Shown: piece by piece, positions 38,007-46,840 of the stretch
How positions within the stretch are numbered: position 1 is the stretch's first letter
Layout: every line of letters starts with the position of its first letter
From: Comamonas phosphati
GTDB lineage: Bacteria; Pseudomonadota; Gammaproteobacteria; Burkholderiales; Burkholderiaceae_C
Length of the DNA: 64,000 nt
NCBI RefSeq assembly: GCF_014637085.1
Contig: NZ_BMEU01000004.1
Span: 124,001-188,000, forward strand
Direction of reading: 5' to 3'
Position numbers and translations under genes: made by a program
Notes under the pieces: generated by a model
The model's input: the letters and a program-made list of their open reading frames with translations, nothing else
The model's database searches: none
Told to the model about the DNA's origin: nothing

Positions 38007-38856
38007 CCGTTTCCAGCGTCTGCTCGCGCGTGAACTTGAAGCGCGAGACCACGGCGATCTGGTCGGCCTTGGCGCGCATGGCCGGGCCGAAGTGGCCGTA
38101 GGGGCCGGCGGCGCGTGCAATGGCCTCGGCGCGCGTGTCCAGCATGCGGTTGCCCGAGCCCTGGACGACCTCGGTGGCGAGCACGCGGCCGTCATGGTTC
38201 ACGGTCAGGATCATGACCAGCTCGCCGTAGAGTTTCCTGCCCTTGTTTTCAGGGAAGTTTTCCGTGCCCTTGTCTTCCACCTTGCGGCGCAGCGCGTCGT
38301 AGTAGACGGCATAGACCGCCTCCTTGGTGGCCGGACTGATGTAGCGCTTCTTGGGGCGGGCGTTTTCCTCGTTGATGCGCTTTTCGATCTCGGCCAGCAG
38401 CTTGACGAGCTGGCGGCGCTTTTCCTGCTGGGCGTCCTTTTCCCTGGACTCGGCGGCCAGGCGCGGGTCCAGCGGCGGGAGCGAGGCGATCTGCTGGCGC
38501 AGCTGGGTCAGCAGCACGCTTTGCTGCTCCTGCATGGAGTCGATCTGGCGCTGCTTTTCCTCGAAGTCGTCACCCACGGCGGTCAGGGCCGAGTAGGGCA
38601 TGGGGCTGGTGGCCCGGCCCTTCTGGGCTTCGCCGCCGCCGGCCAGCGAGGTCTGGGCGATGGCCTGGGCTTTTTCGGGCGCCTCGTTGGCGCGCGCGTT
38701 GACCAGGATCACCTCCAGCGGCGTGTCCTGGAACACCCGGTCGAAGCGCTCGGGGTCCACGAAGCGCACGGTCAGCAGCACGGCGTGCAGGGCGATGGAT
38801 ACGCCCAGCGCAATCTGCAGCGTGCTCAGGCGTTGGAGTTGGGAAGGCAGTTTCAC
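37996..38856 (-). CDS. TonB-family protein with coiled coil
   Basis: This 286-residue inner-membrane protein has a membrane segment at ~12-32, a charged periplasmic region with a long coiled coil (~95-165, EEKQRQIDSMQEQQ...) and a C-terminal TonB-like domain (~175-280: YAVYYDALRRKVEDKGTENFP, GELVMILTVNHDGRV). The proline-rich spanner of classical TonB is short, and no exbB or exbD is adjacent. It may couple energy to an outer membrane receptor or act in envelope integrity like TolA. Located between rnb-like and aroE on the same strand. Confidence 0.75.
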   Translation of the reverse strand: MKLPSQLQRLSTLQIALGVSIALHAVLLTVRFVDPERFDRVFQDTPLEVILVNARANEAPEKAQAIAQTSLAGGGEAQKGRATSPMPYSALTAVGDDFEEKQRQIDSMQEQQSVLLTQLRQQIASLPPLDPRLAAESREKDAQQEKRRQLVKLLAEIEKRINEENARPKKRYISPATKEAVYAVYYDALRRKVEDKGTENFPENKGRKLYGELVMILTVNHDGRVLATEVVQGSGNRMLDTRAEAIARAAGPYGHFGPAMRAKADQIAVVSRFKFTREQTLETDVR

Positions 38857-38886
38857 GGCGGCAGATCGTGCAGGCGGGGTGGTTGG

Positions 38887-40959
38887 TCAGGCCTGTGGCG
38901 CGTCCTTGGCGGGCGTCCCGTAGGCTTCGGCGTCGTTCATGTCCACGGCGATGGCGATGGGGCCGGCCACGGTGTCTTCGTCATCTTCGCTGCTGTCCTC
39001 GTCGGCCTGGATGTCGCCGTCCAGGCGTTCGATCAGCGTGCCCGAGACATCGAGCGCGATCTCGTCGATCTCGCCGAGCTTGACGCGCACATGGGCGCCG
39101 CGCGGCAGGTTCTGCGCGCCCAGCACGGGCAGCACCAGGGGCAGGTCGTCGGCGCGCACCAGGTAGCCGCCGTTGATGCCCTCCTTGATGACGCTGGCCG
39201 TCAGCTCGGTGATGCCGTTCTGCTCCAGGTACTTGAGCGTCCAGAAGCGCTCCATGCCGGCCTGGTAGCCGTTGTAGGCGCCGTAGGCGCCGTCGAAGCT
39301 GCTGATGATGCCGAACAGCTCGGCATCCTTGGGCTTGAATGGCGCGGCCAGGGCCGCGGTCTTGCCGTGGCGCGCGCAGGCAATGATCTGCCACTGGTTG
39401 ACCAGGTCCACATAGCGGCGCAGCGGGGAGGTGGCCCAGGAATAGGCCTTCACGCCGATGCCGGCATGGGGCAGGGCCTTGGTGCTCATGCGCACCTTCA
39501 TGCCGGGGGCCAGGCTGGCCTGGCTGCGGTAGATGCCGGGCACGCCATGCTCGGCCAGCATCAGCCCCCAGGTGCTGTTGGCCACGATGGCGGCCTCGGC
39601 CACGATCAGGTCCAGCGGCGCGCCGCGCTTGCGCACGGTGATCTGCACCTGCTCGCTGCCGTTGGGTTCGGCACCGTCGTTACCGATCAGGCGGAAGTTA
39701 TAGTCCGGGCGGCTGAAGTTCTCGGGCTTGCCGCGCACCACTTCGCGCCTGGCCTTGAGGTGCTTGGACCAGCGCTGCAGGAACGTGAGCTCCTTGCGCT
39801 TGCCCAGCAAGGATTCGGGCGTGTTCTCGATCTCGATGGCCGGATCGGCCAGCCATTGCTCGGTCACGATGTGGTCGAGCTTGTCGTAGCGGAAGTTCAC
39901 TTCCACCGGCACGCGTTCCAGGCGGGTTTCGCTGGCCGTGGTCTCCAGCGTTTCCTCGTCGATGGTCACGTACAGCGAGACGGCCGGGTTGGCGCGGCCT
40001 TCGTCCAGCGTGTAGATGCGCACCACCTCGTCGGGCAGCATGGTGATCTTGTAGCCCGGCATGTAGACCGTGGACAGGCGCGTGCGGCCCAGCTTGTCCA
40101 GCTCGCCGCCGGGCGTGATGGCCAGGCCCGGCGCGGCGATGTGGATGCCCACGGTGACGGTGCCGCTGCCCAGGCCCTGCACGGACAGGGCGTCGTCGAT
40201 CTCGGTGGTGGCCGAGTCGTCGATGGAAAACGCCTGCACCGGGGCCAGCGGCAGGTCGGCCGGCGGCTGGGGCGCTGCCAGCGGCGGGAACTGCGTGCCC
40301 TTGGGGAAGTTGTCGAACAGGAAACGCTTCCAGTGGAACTGGTAGGACGAATCGATGGCGCCCGCGCGGTGCAGCAGCTCCAGCGGCGCCAGCTTGGTGG
40401 CGCGGCTGGCATCGACCACGGCCTTGTATTCGGGCGCGTTCTTGTCGGGCTTGAACAGGATCTTGTAGAGCTGCTCGCGGATGGCTGCCGGGCATTCGCC
40501 GCGGCCCAGCTCCTCGGCCCAGGCGTCGATCTGGGCCTGGATCTGCTTTTTCTTCTCGATGGCGGCCAGGGCCTGCTGCAGGATCTCGGCCGGCGCCTTC
40601 TTGAAGCGGCCCTTGCCTGCGCGGCGGAAATAGTGCGGCGCATCGTAGAGCCGGAACAGCGCGCCGGCCTGCTGGGCCAGGCTGGCCGACGCGGAGAAGT
40701 AGTCGCGCGCCAGGTCGGCGAAGCCGAATTCCTCTTCGGGGGCAAACTCCCAGGCCAGGTCCAGGTCGATCTCGGCGGCCAGCGCCTGTCCCTGGGCCAT
40801 CAGCTCGGCGGGAGCGGGCTTGTCGAACTTGAGCAGGATGTTGGCGGCCTTGACCTTGATCCGTTTGCCGGAGTCCAGCTCGATCTGGGCCGAAGTCTCG
40901 GCTTCGGAGAGGATGCGTCCGGCGAGAAACTTGCCGGCTTCTTCAAACAATGCGTGCAT
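38887..40959 (-). CDS. RNase II family exoribonuclease
   Basis: The 690-residue protein has an RNB catalytic domain: the metal site DDSATTEIDDALS (~245), the strand AVSLYVTIDEE (~320), and RRYVDLVNQWQ near 515. The N-terminal ~200 residues are unlike E. coli RNase II cold-shock domains and are helical. A weak S1-like segment (HVRVKLGEIDEIALD) precedes an acidic tail. The start MHALFEEAGKFLAG is chosen over a longer non-homologous extension. It degrades RNA 3' to 5'; II versus R subfamily is not settled. Confidence 0.85.
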   Translation of the reverse strand: MHALFEEAGKFLAGRILSEAETSAQIELDSGKRIKVKAANILLKFDKPAPAELMAQGQALAAEIDLDLAWEFAPEEEFGFADLARDYFSASASLAQQAGALFRLYDAPHYFRRAGKGRFKKAPAEILQQALAAIEKKKQIQAQIDAWAEELGRGECPAAIREQLYKILFKPDKNAPEYKAVVDASRATKLAPLELLHRAGAIDSSYQFHWKRFLFDNFPKGTQFPPLAAPQPPADLPLAPVQAFSIDDSATTEIDDALSVQGLGSGTVTVGIHIAAPGLAITPGGELDKLGRTRLSTVYMPGYKITMLPDEVVRIYTLDEGRANPAVSLYVTIDEETLETTASETRLERVPVEVNFRYDKLDHIVTEQWLADPAIEIENTPESLLGKRKELTFLQRWSKHLKARREVVRGKPENFSRPDYNFRLIGNDGAEPNGSEQVQITVRKRGAPLDLIVAEAAIVANSTWGLMLAEHGVPGIYRSQASLAPGMKVRMSTKALPHAGIGVKAYSWATSPLRRYVDLVNQWQIIACARHGKTAALAAPFKPKDAELFGIISSFDGAYGAYNGYQAGMERFWTLKYLEQNGITELTASVIKEGINGGYLVRADDLPLVLPVLGAQNLPRGAHVRVKLGEIDEIALDVSGTLIERLDGDIQADEDSSEDDEDTVAGPIAIAVDMNDAEAYGTPAKDAPQA

Positions 40960-41005
40960 AACCCCGTATTTTCCCACGAGCCGGCCGCCGTGCCTGCGGC
41001 CGGGG

Positions 41006-41590
41006 TCAGGCCAGCAACAGAAAATCGTCCAGGCGGGGCAGGTATTCCGCGAAATTCGACAGCGCATGGTCGCCGCCTTCCTGTACCAGCTGCAGCGCAT
41101 GCGGATAGCGTTCGCTCATTTCCTGCCAGTCCAGCACCTCGTCGCCCTGGGCGATCAGCACCATTTCCGGGGCGGCCGGCGTCATCTGGCGCGTGTCGAG
41201 CAGGCGCAGCTCGTCTATGTATTCGGGACGGAAGAAGAAATGCTCCTCGGGGTCGTGCCAGGCGGTCTGCTCGCCTATGTATTTCTCGAGGTCGCGGGCC
41301 GGGTTGACGGCCGGATTGATCATCACGCTCTTGCAGCGCGCCAGCTGCGCCACCCAGCTCGCGTAGTAGCCGCCCAGCGAGGAGCCGACCACGGCCATGG
41401 TCTCGCGCGGCCAGCTGGCAATGCCTTCGGCGATCAGGGCCGCGGCCTCGCGCGGCGAGGGCGGCAGTTGCGGGCACCACCAGCGCACATGGGAATGCCT
41501 GCTGCCGATATGGTCGGCCAGGATGCGGGCCTTGTTGGACTGGGGCGAGGAGCGGAAGCCGTGCAGGTAGAGCAGGTGGGTGGTGGTCAT
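41006..41590 (-). CDS. YqiA/YcfP-type alpha/beta hydrolase
   Basis: The 194-residue protein is a small esterase-like alpha/beta hydrolase. It has LYLHGFRSSPQSNKA near the start, the nucleophile elbow VGSSLGGYYA (Ser ~71), an Asp in IAQGDEVLDW (~150) and a His in EGGDHALSNF (~174), a full triad. GAGGAG precedes the ATG. It lies 46 bases before the RNase gene on the same strand. Confidence 0.85.
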   Translation of the reverse strand: MTTTHLLYLHGFRSSPQSNKARILADHIGSRHSHVRWWCPQLPPSPREAAALIAEGIASWPRETMAVVGSSLGGYYASWVAQLARCKSVMINPAVNPARDLEKYIGEQTAWHDPEEHFFFRPEYIDELRLLDTRQMTPAAPEMVLIAQGDEVLDWQEMSERYPHALQLVQEGGDHALSNFAEYLPRLDDFLLLA

Positions 41591-41743
41591 GACGGCAGTC
41601 TCCTCTGGTTCGGCTATGCGCTCGGCTTCAAACGGGCATTTGCGCATTGTGGACCGAGCCCGCTGCATCGGGGGTGATGCCCGTAGGCCGGGCTCAACCC
41701 TGCGCCGCTGCGGGGCAGGCCGCTGCCTCGATAATGCCGGCCC

Positions 41744-42922
41744 ATGTCCGCCACCGAATTCGACAAGCCTTCGCTGCTGCAGCGCATCGTGCCGCTGTTT
41801 CGCGGCTTTGATTTCCTGCTGCTGCTGTTTGTCGCCATGCTGGCCGGGGCGGGGCTGCTGGCCATGTATTCCTCGGGTTTCGACCACGGCTCGCGCTTCG
41901 TGGATCACGGCCGCAACATGCTGATCGCTGCCGGCATCCTGTTCGTCGTGGCGCAGGTGCCGCCGCAGCAGCTCATCAAGGTGGCCGTGCCGCTCTATAC
42001 CCTGGGCGTGGCCCTGCTGGTGGCGGTGGCGCTGTTCGGCATCACCAAGAAGGGGGCACAGCGCTGGGTGAACGTGGGGGTGGTGATCCAGCCCTCGGAG
42101 CTGCTCAAGATCGCCACGCCGCTGATGCTGGCCTGGTGGTTCCAGCGCCGCGAGGGCAATCTGCGCGGTACGGACTTCGCCATCGCGTTCGGCCTGCTGG
42201 TGGTGCCCGTGGGGCTGATCATGAAGCAGCCCGACCTGGGGACCGCGCTGCTGGTGATGGCCTCGGGCCTGTCGGTCATCTTCTTCGCGGGCCTGCCCTG
42301 GAAGCTGATCGTGCCGCCCGTGGTGCTGGGCGTGATCGGCGTGTTTCTCATCATCTGGTTCGAGCCCCGGCTGTGCGCCGACGGCGTGAGCTGGTATTTC
42401 CTGCACGACTACCAGCGCACCCGAGTGTGCACGCTGCTGGATCCCACGCGCGATCCGCTGGGCAAGGGCTTCCACATCATCCAGGGCATGATCGCCATCG
42501 GCTCGGGCGGCGTCTGGGGCAAGGGCTTCATGGCCGGCACCCAGACCCATCTGGAATTCATTCCCGAGCGCACCACCGACTTCATCTTCGCCGCCTACTC
42601 CGAGGAGTTCGGCCTGATCGGCAATCTGTTCATCATCGTGGCCTTTCTGTTTCTGGTCTGGCGCGGGCTGGCCATTGCCATGCAGGCCGGCTCGCTGTTC
42701 GGCCGGTTGATGGCGGCGGCGGTGGCCATGATCTTCTTCACCTATGCCTTCGTGAACATGGGCATGGTCAGCGGCATCCTGCCCGTGGTCGGCGTGCCAC
42801 TGCCTTTCATCAGCTACGGCGGCACGGCCATGGTGACCCTGGGGCTGGCGCTGGGCGTGCTCATGTCCGTTTCCCGTGCCCAGCGGCAATTGCCCGGCGA
42901 TGGGCGTCTGCCGCGCGCCTGA
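41744..42922 (+). CDS. rodA: Rod-shape SEDS glycosyltransferase RodA
   Basis: RodA polymerises glycan for cell elongation with PBP2. The 392-residue protein has ten membrane segments, KKGAQRWVNVG (~103), QPSELLKIATP (~114), KQPDLGTALL (~160), TTDFIFAAYSEEFG (~275) and PLPFISYGG (~355). It differs from ftsW in this window by a shorter N-terminus. The mreBCD and mrdA genes are not present. GATAAT lies 8 bases before the ATG. Confidence 0.93.
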   Translation: MSATEFDKPSLLQRIVPLFRGFDFLLLLFVAMLAGAGLLAMYSSGFDHGSRFVDHGRNMLIAAGILFVVAQVPPQQLIKVAVPLYTLGVALLVAVALFGITKKGAQRWVNVGVVIQPSELLKIATPLMLAWWFQRREGNLRGTDFAIAFGLLVVPVGLIMKQPDLGTALLVMASGLSVIFFAGLPWKLIVPPVVLGVIGVFLIIWFEPRLCADGVSWYFLHDYQRTRVCTLLDPTRDPLGKGFHIIQGMIAIGSGGVWGKGFMAGTQTHLEFIPERTTDFIFAAYSEEFGLIGNLFIIVAFLFLVWRGLAIAMQAGSLFGRLMAAAVAMIFFTYAFVNMGMVSGILPVVGVPLPFISYGGTAMVTLGLALGVLMSVSRAQRQLPGDGRLPRA

Positions 42923-42933
42923 GAACGTGTTCT
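42922..42933. repeat. Palindrome AGAACGTGTTCT, possible 269-bp element remnant
   Basis: The 12-bp palindrome equals the outer bases of the 269-bp element joined end to end. It overlaps the rodA stop. It could be an excision scar or chance. Confidence 0.3.
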
Positions 42934-43124
42934 AAGCGTGTAGGAAAAGCTTGCAAATCTTCGTGGTTTCATGAAAATGTGAGCGCTTTTCGCCTTTGCA
43001 TCCTGTGTTTTGGCATGTTTCATTGCCAATAACCGGATGTAACAAACGTCAGCTGCTATCGCTTTGATTGCAAAATGGGGCTGGTGCTCTTGCCGGCCCG
43101 CACCGCTGGGGTTAGAAAGGGCCT

Positions 43125-43393
43125 AGAACGTGTTTGCGATCTCTACGCAGCCGCGTTGGAGCGCAATCGGGATGAGTTCGAAGCGGGTGGCTCGCAGCTT
43201 GCACCGGGGTGCAAGCAAGAGACAGCGCGAAGAAATCGCCCGATTTCGCTCCAACCCTTCGGGACAGCGGCTTTGCGGGCGGTCTGCGGCGTTGCAAATC
43301 CTCGCAATAGCACGGCTATTGCTGCGGTATTGCGCCTTGCATCCCATCCCGCAAAGCCACTGTCGCGGCGCGAGGAGATCGTAAACACGTTCT
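43125..43393 (+). repeat. 269-bp MITE-like element, copy B
   Basis: Same orientation as copy A and nearly identical in sequence, with ends AGAACGTGTTTGCGATCTC and GAGATCGTAAACACGTTCT (one mismatch). It lies in the 673-bp gap between rodA and tldD. The flanks 42934-43124 are AT-rich and hold no gene I can support. Confidence 0.85.
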
Positions 43394-43480
43394 TAAGAAC
43401 AGGGGCGCGCGCGACCCCTGCGAGCAAGGTGGATCGGTGCCCGGCCATGGCTGTCCTGGCGCGGGGCACCAAGGCGCTGC

Positions 43481-43532
43481 AGAACGGAATGCTGTCCAGC
43501 CTGGTGGGGTGGCATTCCGTTCTTTTTCTTTT
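43481..43532 (+). terminator. Strong orphan terminator upstream of tldD
   Basis: AGAACGGAATGC (43481-43492) is a perfect inverted match to GCATTCCGTTCT (43512-43523), followed by TTTTCTTTT. No open frame ends just before it. It could end an unannotated small RNA between 43394 and 43480, or be the rodA terminator displaced by the 269-bp insertion. Confidence 0.8.
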
Positions 43533-43595
43533 GGCCTGGCGCCGCAAGCATGCACACGGCGGCGAGGGCATGCGTGTCTCTCTACAATGTGTCGC

Positions 43596-45056
43596 ATGAT
43601 CTCCCGCGAACCCACCATTGAACGCCTGGCTACGGCCCGTCAGTTGCTGCTCGAGCCGTTTGGCCTGGACGAAACCCATCTTGCACGCGCTCTGGCCGAG
43701 ATCCGTGCGCACCAGGTCGATGACGCCGACCTGTATTTCCAGTACACGCGCGCCGAAGGCTGGAGCCTGGAGGAGGGTATCGTCAAGACCGGCTCGTTCT
43801 CCATCGACCAGGGCGTGGGCGTGCGTGCCGTGAGCGGGGAAAAGACCGCATTCGCCTATTCGGACGATATTTCAGAAGCCTCGCTGCTCGACGCGGCGCG
43901 CACCGTGCGCTCCATCGGCGGCAGCGCCCAGTCGCGCCGCGTGCGCGCCGGCGCGCCCAAGATTGCCTCCAGCCGCTCGCTGTACCCGGGGCTGGACCCC
44001 ATCACCACGCTGGACAGCACGGCCAAGGTCGAACTGCTGGGCAAGGTGGAAAAGCTGGCCCGCGCCAAGGACCCGCGGGTCAAGCAGGTCATGGCGGGCC
44101 TGGCCAGCGAATACGACGTGGTGCTGGTGGCGCGTGCCGACGGCACGCTGGCGGCCGACGTGCGCCCGCTGGTGCGCCTGTCGGTCACCGTCATCGCCGA
44201 GCAAAAGGGCCGGCGCGAGGTCGGGTCGTCCGGCGGCGGCGGCCGCTTCGGCCTGGCGTACTTCAGCGACGAGCAGATCGGCCAGTACGTGGACGAAGCC
44301 GTGCATGCGGCGCTGGTCAACCTCGACTCGCGCCCCGCGCCCGCGGGCCAGATGACCGTGGTGCTCGGCCCGGGCTGGCCCGGCGTGCTGCTGCACGAGG
44401 CCGTGGGCCACGGCCTGGAAGGCGACTTCAACCGCAAGGGCTCGAGCGCCTTCAGCGGTCGCATCGGCCAGCGCGTGGCGGCCAAGGGCGTCACTGTGCT
44501 CGACGACGGTACGCTGGCCGACCGCCGCGGCTCGCTCAATGTGGACGACGAAGGCCATGCCAGCCAGAGCAATGTGCTGATCGAGGACGGCATCCTGAAG
44601 GGCTACATCCAGGACTCGATGAATGCCCGCCTGATGGGCGTCAAGCCCACGGGCAACGGCCGCCGCGAGAGCTACGCCCACATCCCCATGCCGCGCATGA
44701 CCAATACCTACATGCTCGGCGGCGACAAGGACCCGCAGGAAATCGTTGCCTCGATCAAGAAGGGCCTGTACGCCACCAACTTCGGCGGCGGACAGGTGGA
44801 CATCACCAGCGGCAAGTTCGTGTTCTCGGCCAGCGAAGCCTACTGGGTGGAGAACGGCCGGATTCTGTACCCGGTCAAGGGCGCCACCATCGTGGGCAGC
44901 GGCCCCGAGTCGCTCAAGCACATCACCATGATCGGCAACGACATGCGCCTGGACAGCGGCGTGGGCACCTGCGGCAAGGAAGGCCAGAGCGTGCCCGTGG
45001 GCGTGGGCCAGCCCACGATGCGCATCGACGGCCTGACCGTGGGCGGCACGGCCTGA
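43596..45056 (+). CDS. tldD: Metalloprotease TldD
   Basis: TldD with TldE/PmbA forms a zinc protease that processes unfolded or modified peptides such as microcin B17 and CcdA. The 486-residue protein has the metal motif HEAVGHGLEGD (267-277) and the C-terminal GxVDxxSG-like ITSGKFVFSASEAYWVENG region. pmbA is not in the window. I use the ATG giving MISREPTIERL; another ATG nine bases upstream is possible. TACAAT lies 7 bases before the ATG. Confidence 0.92.
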   Translation: MISREPTIERLATARQLLLEPFGLDETHLARALAEIRAHQVDDADLYFQYTRAEGWSLEEGIVKTGSFSIDQGVGVRAVSGEKTAFAYSDDISEASLLDAARTVRSIGGSAQSRRVRAGAPKIASSRSLYPGLDPITTLDSTAKVELLGKVEKLARAKDPRVKQVMAGLASEYDVVLVARADGTLAADVRPLVRLSVTVIAEQKGRREVGSSGGGGRFGLAYFSDEQIGQYVDEAVHAALVNLDSRPAPAGQMTVVLGPGWPGVLLHEAVGHGLEGDFNRKGSSAFSGRIGQRVAAKGVTVLDDGTLADRRGSLNVDDEGHASQSNVLIEDGILKGYIQDSMNARLMGVKPTGNGRRESYAHIPMPRMTNTYMLGGDKDPQEIVASIKKGLYATNFGGGQVDITSGKFVFSASEAYWVENGRILYPVKGATIVGSGPESLKHITMIGNDMRLDSGVGTCGKEGQSVPVGVGQPTMRIDGLTVGGTA

Positions 45057-45062
45057 TAGGAG

Positions 45063-45156
45063 CCCCCCTGTGCGGCTGCGCCGCTTCCCCCTGAAGGGGG
45101 ACGGCGCCTTTGCTGCGGGGCGGCCCTTGCTCTGCGCCCCTGGCTTGGGGTGTGCC
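45063..45156 (+). repeat. Stop-adjacent repeat, copy 6 (after tldD)
   Basis: CCCCCCTGTGCGGCTGCGCCG starts 6 bases after the tldD stop, then CCCCCTGAAGGGGG and GCCTTTGCTGCGGGGCGGCCC. Same sense as tldD. The following 45157-45370 is AT-rich with no gene. Confidence 0.8.
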
Positions 45157-45372
45157 AAAGCATGCGCCATGGGCTGGCATGAGGGTGGTGTCGGATAAAT
45201 TTCAAAAAATCGGCATGGATGCATGAAAATTTGCGTTGGTGCGGTAATTTTGCGGTTTGTGGTCAATTAAATTTCGTGGAAATTCAAAAAACGCAAAATA
45301 ACTGCACATCTGAAATTTTGATCTTCTCTCTGAAAAGCAGGAAAACGTGGCCCTGGCGCATCGGGGCGTATG

Positions 45373-45400
45373 TTGCATTGCGCAATGACTGTGCTACATT
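45373..45400 (+). promoter_or_regulatory. Promoter of the aroG leader
   Basis: TTGCAT (45373-45378), 16 bp, TACATT (45395-45400). The leader peptide ATG is only 7 bases beyond the -10. Upstream bases 45190-45340 are unusually AT-rich for this genome. Confidence 0.6.
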
Positions 45401-45407
45401 GAAAAAC

Positions 45408-45470
45408 ATGCAAACACGCAGCGCTTATTTCTTTTACTTTTGGTTCTCGCCCTCGGCGGCTGAGAGGTAA
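45408..45470 (+). CDS. Aromatic leader peptide (20 aa) for DAHP synthase attenuation
   Basis: The 20-codon frame contains TAT TTC TTT TAC TTT TGG TTC in a row, encoding YFFYFWF: four Phe, two Tyr and one Trp within seven codons. It is followed by an antiterminator/terminator pair and then by a DAHP synthase gene, the first enzyme of aromatic amino acid synthesis. The arrangement is the classical one for transcription attenuation: a ribosome stalled for lack of charged aromatic tRNAs would favour the antiterminator. The mix of Phe, Tyr and Trp suggests it senses all three. Confidence 0.85.
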   Translation: MQTRSAYFFYFWFSPSAAER

Positions 45471-45533
45471 ACGCGCACCTGCACACCAACCTCCCAAAGA
45501 ACCGCCGAGCTGTAAAGCCCGGCGGTTTTTTTT
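45452..45533 (+). promoter_or_regulatory. Attenuator: antiterminator and Rho-independent terminator
   Basis: Terminator: AACCGCCG (45500-45507) with CGGCGGTT (45520-45527), then T6. Antiterminator: CTCGGCGG (45452-45459), inside the end of the leader peptide frame, is exactly complementary to CCGCCGAG (45502-45509), which includes the terminator's 5' arm. The two pairings exclude each other. Confidence 0.85.
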
Positions 45534-45595
45534 CACCCCTACGTTTTTCGACAGCCTTCCATCTCCACGATCAACCGACTTCACGAAAGCCTGCA

Positions 45596-46756
45596 ATGAC
45601 AGCTCTGAATGCTTCCATCGCCGATTCCTGGTATCGCAACGGCTCTCCCAAGACTGGCCAGACCGACGACGCACGTATCAAGGACATCACCGTGTTGCCC
45701 CCTCCCGAGCACCTCATTCGCTTCTTCCCCATCCGTGGCACGGCCGTGGAAACGCTGATCGGCAATACCCGCCGCGCCATCCACGACATCATGCAGGGCG
45801 AGGACGACCGCCTGCTGGTCATCATCGGCCCCTGCTCCATCCATGATCCCGCTGCCGCGCTGGAATACGCGCGCCGCCTGGCCGTGGTGCGCGAGCAGTA
45901 CAAGGACACGCTGGAAGTGGTGATGCGGGTGTACTTCGAGAAGCCCCGCACCACCGTGGGCTGGAAGGGGCTGATCAACGATCCCTACCTGGACCAGAGC
46001 TACCGCATCGACGAAGGCCTGCGCATGGCGCGCCAGCTGCTGATCGACATCAACCGCCTGGGCGTGCCGGCGGCCAGCGAGTTCCTGGACGTGATCTCGC
46101 CCCAGTACATCGGCGACCTGATCAGCTGGGGCGCGATCGGTGCCCGCACCACCGAAAGCCAGGTGCACCGCGAACTGGCCTCGGGCATCTCGGCGCCCAT
46201 AGGCTTCAAGAACGGCACCGACGGCAATATCCGCATCGCCACCGACGCCATCCAGTCGGCCAGCCGCGGCCACCACTTCCTGTCGGTGCACAAGAACGGC
46301 CAGGTCGCCATCGTGAACACGGCGGGCAACCAGGATTGCCACGTGATCCTGCGCGGCGGCAAGACGCCCAACTACGACGCGGCCAGCGTCGCGGCGGCAT
46401 GTAAGGACCTGGCGGCCGTAGGCCTGCCGGCCACGCTGATGGTGGATTGCAGCCATGCCAACAGCAGCAAGCAGCATGAACGCCAGAAGGATGTGGCCCG
46501 CGACATCGCCGGCCAGATCGCCGGCGGCTCGGGCAGCGTGTTCGGCGTGATGATCGAAGGCCATCTGATGGGCGGCGCCCAGAAGTTCACGCCGGGCAAG
46601 GACGATGTGGCAGCCCTGGCCTACGGTCAGAGCATTACCGATGCCTGCCTGAGCTGGGAAGATTCTCTGCCCACGCTGCAAGAGCTGTCCCAGGCGGTGC
46701 GCCAGCGCCGTGCGGCGGCTGTCCAGGCCAAGCCCAAGGTCGAAGCCGTGGCCTGA
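45596..46756 (+). CDS. aroG: DAHP synthase (class I, AroF/G/H type)
   Basis: It condenses phosphoenolpyruvate and erythrose 4-phosphate to DAHP, the entry step of the shikimate pathway. The 386-residue protein has the PEP site GPCSIHDPAAALEYA (~77), KPRTTVGWKG (~112), GFKNGTDGN (~203) and DCSHANSSKQ (~282). The N-terminal arm that carries feedback sensitivity in this class is present. Which amino acid inhibits it cannot be read off safely. Expression is predicted to be controlled by the upstream attenuator. Confidence 0.93.
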   Translation: MTALNASIADSWYRNGSPKTGQTDDARIKDITVLPPPEHLIRFFPIRGTAVETLIGNTRRAIHDIMQGEDDRLLVIIGPCSIHDPAAALEYARRLAVVREQYKDTLEVVMRVYFEKPRTTVGWKGLINDPYLDQSYRIDEGLRMARQLLIDINRLGVPAASEFLDVISPQYIGDLISWGAIGARTTESQVHRELASGISAPIGFKNGTDGNIRIATDAIQSASRGHHFLSVHKNGQVAIVNTAGNQDCHVILRGGKTPNYDAASVAAACKDLAAVGLPATLMVDCSHANSSKQHERQKDVARDIAGQIAGGSGSVFGVMIEGHLMGGAQKFTPGKDDVAALAYGQSITDACLSWEDSLPTLQELSQAVRQRRAAAVQAKPKVEAVA

Positions 46757-46772
46757 CAGCCGTTCTGATGCA

Positions 46773-46806
46773 GAAAAGGCCGCCAGCCTGTGCCGGGCGG
46801 CCTTTT
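46773..46806 (+). terminator. Terminator between aroG and the YqcC gene
   Basis: AAAAGGCCGCC pairs with GGCGGCCTTTTT across an 11-base loop. A-run and T-run on the two sides make it bidirectional, serving both convergent genes. Confidence 0.85.
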
Positions 46807-46840
46807 TCAGGCCGGTATTCCGGGCCGCCTGACCGAGTGC

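Noticed and set aside
37717-41307. A very long plus-strand open frame antisense to tonB-like and RNase genes
   Set aside because: It is the GC-rich shadow of convincing minus-strand genes with catalytic motifs; its own translation has no recognisable domain.
45219-45470. An 83-codon frame ending in the aromatic peptide
   Set aside because: The first 63 codons cross the AT-rich promoter region and have no ribosome site. Only the last 20 codons, starting after the promoter, make sense as the leader peptide.
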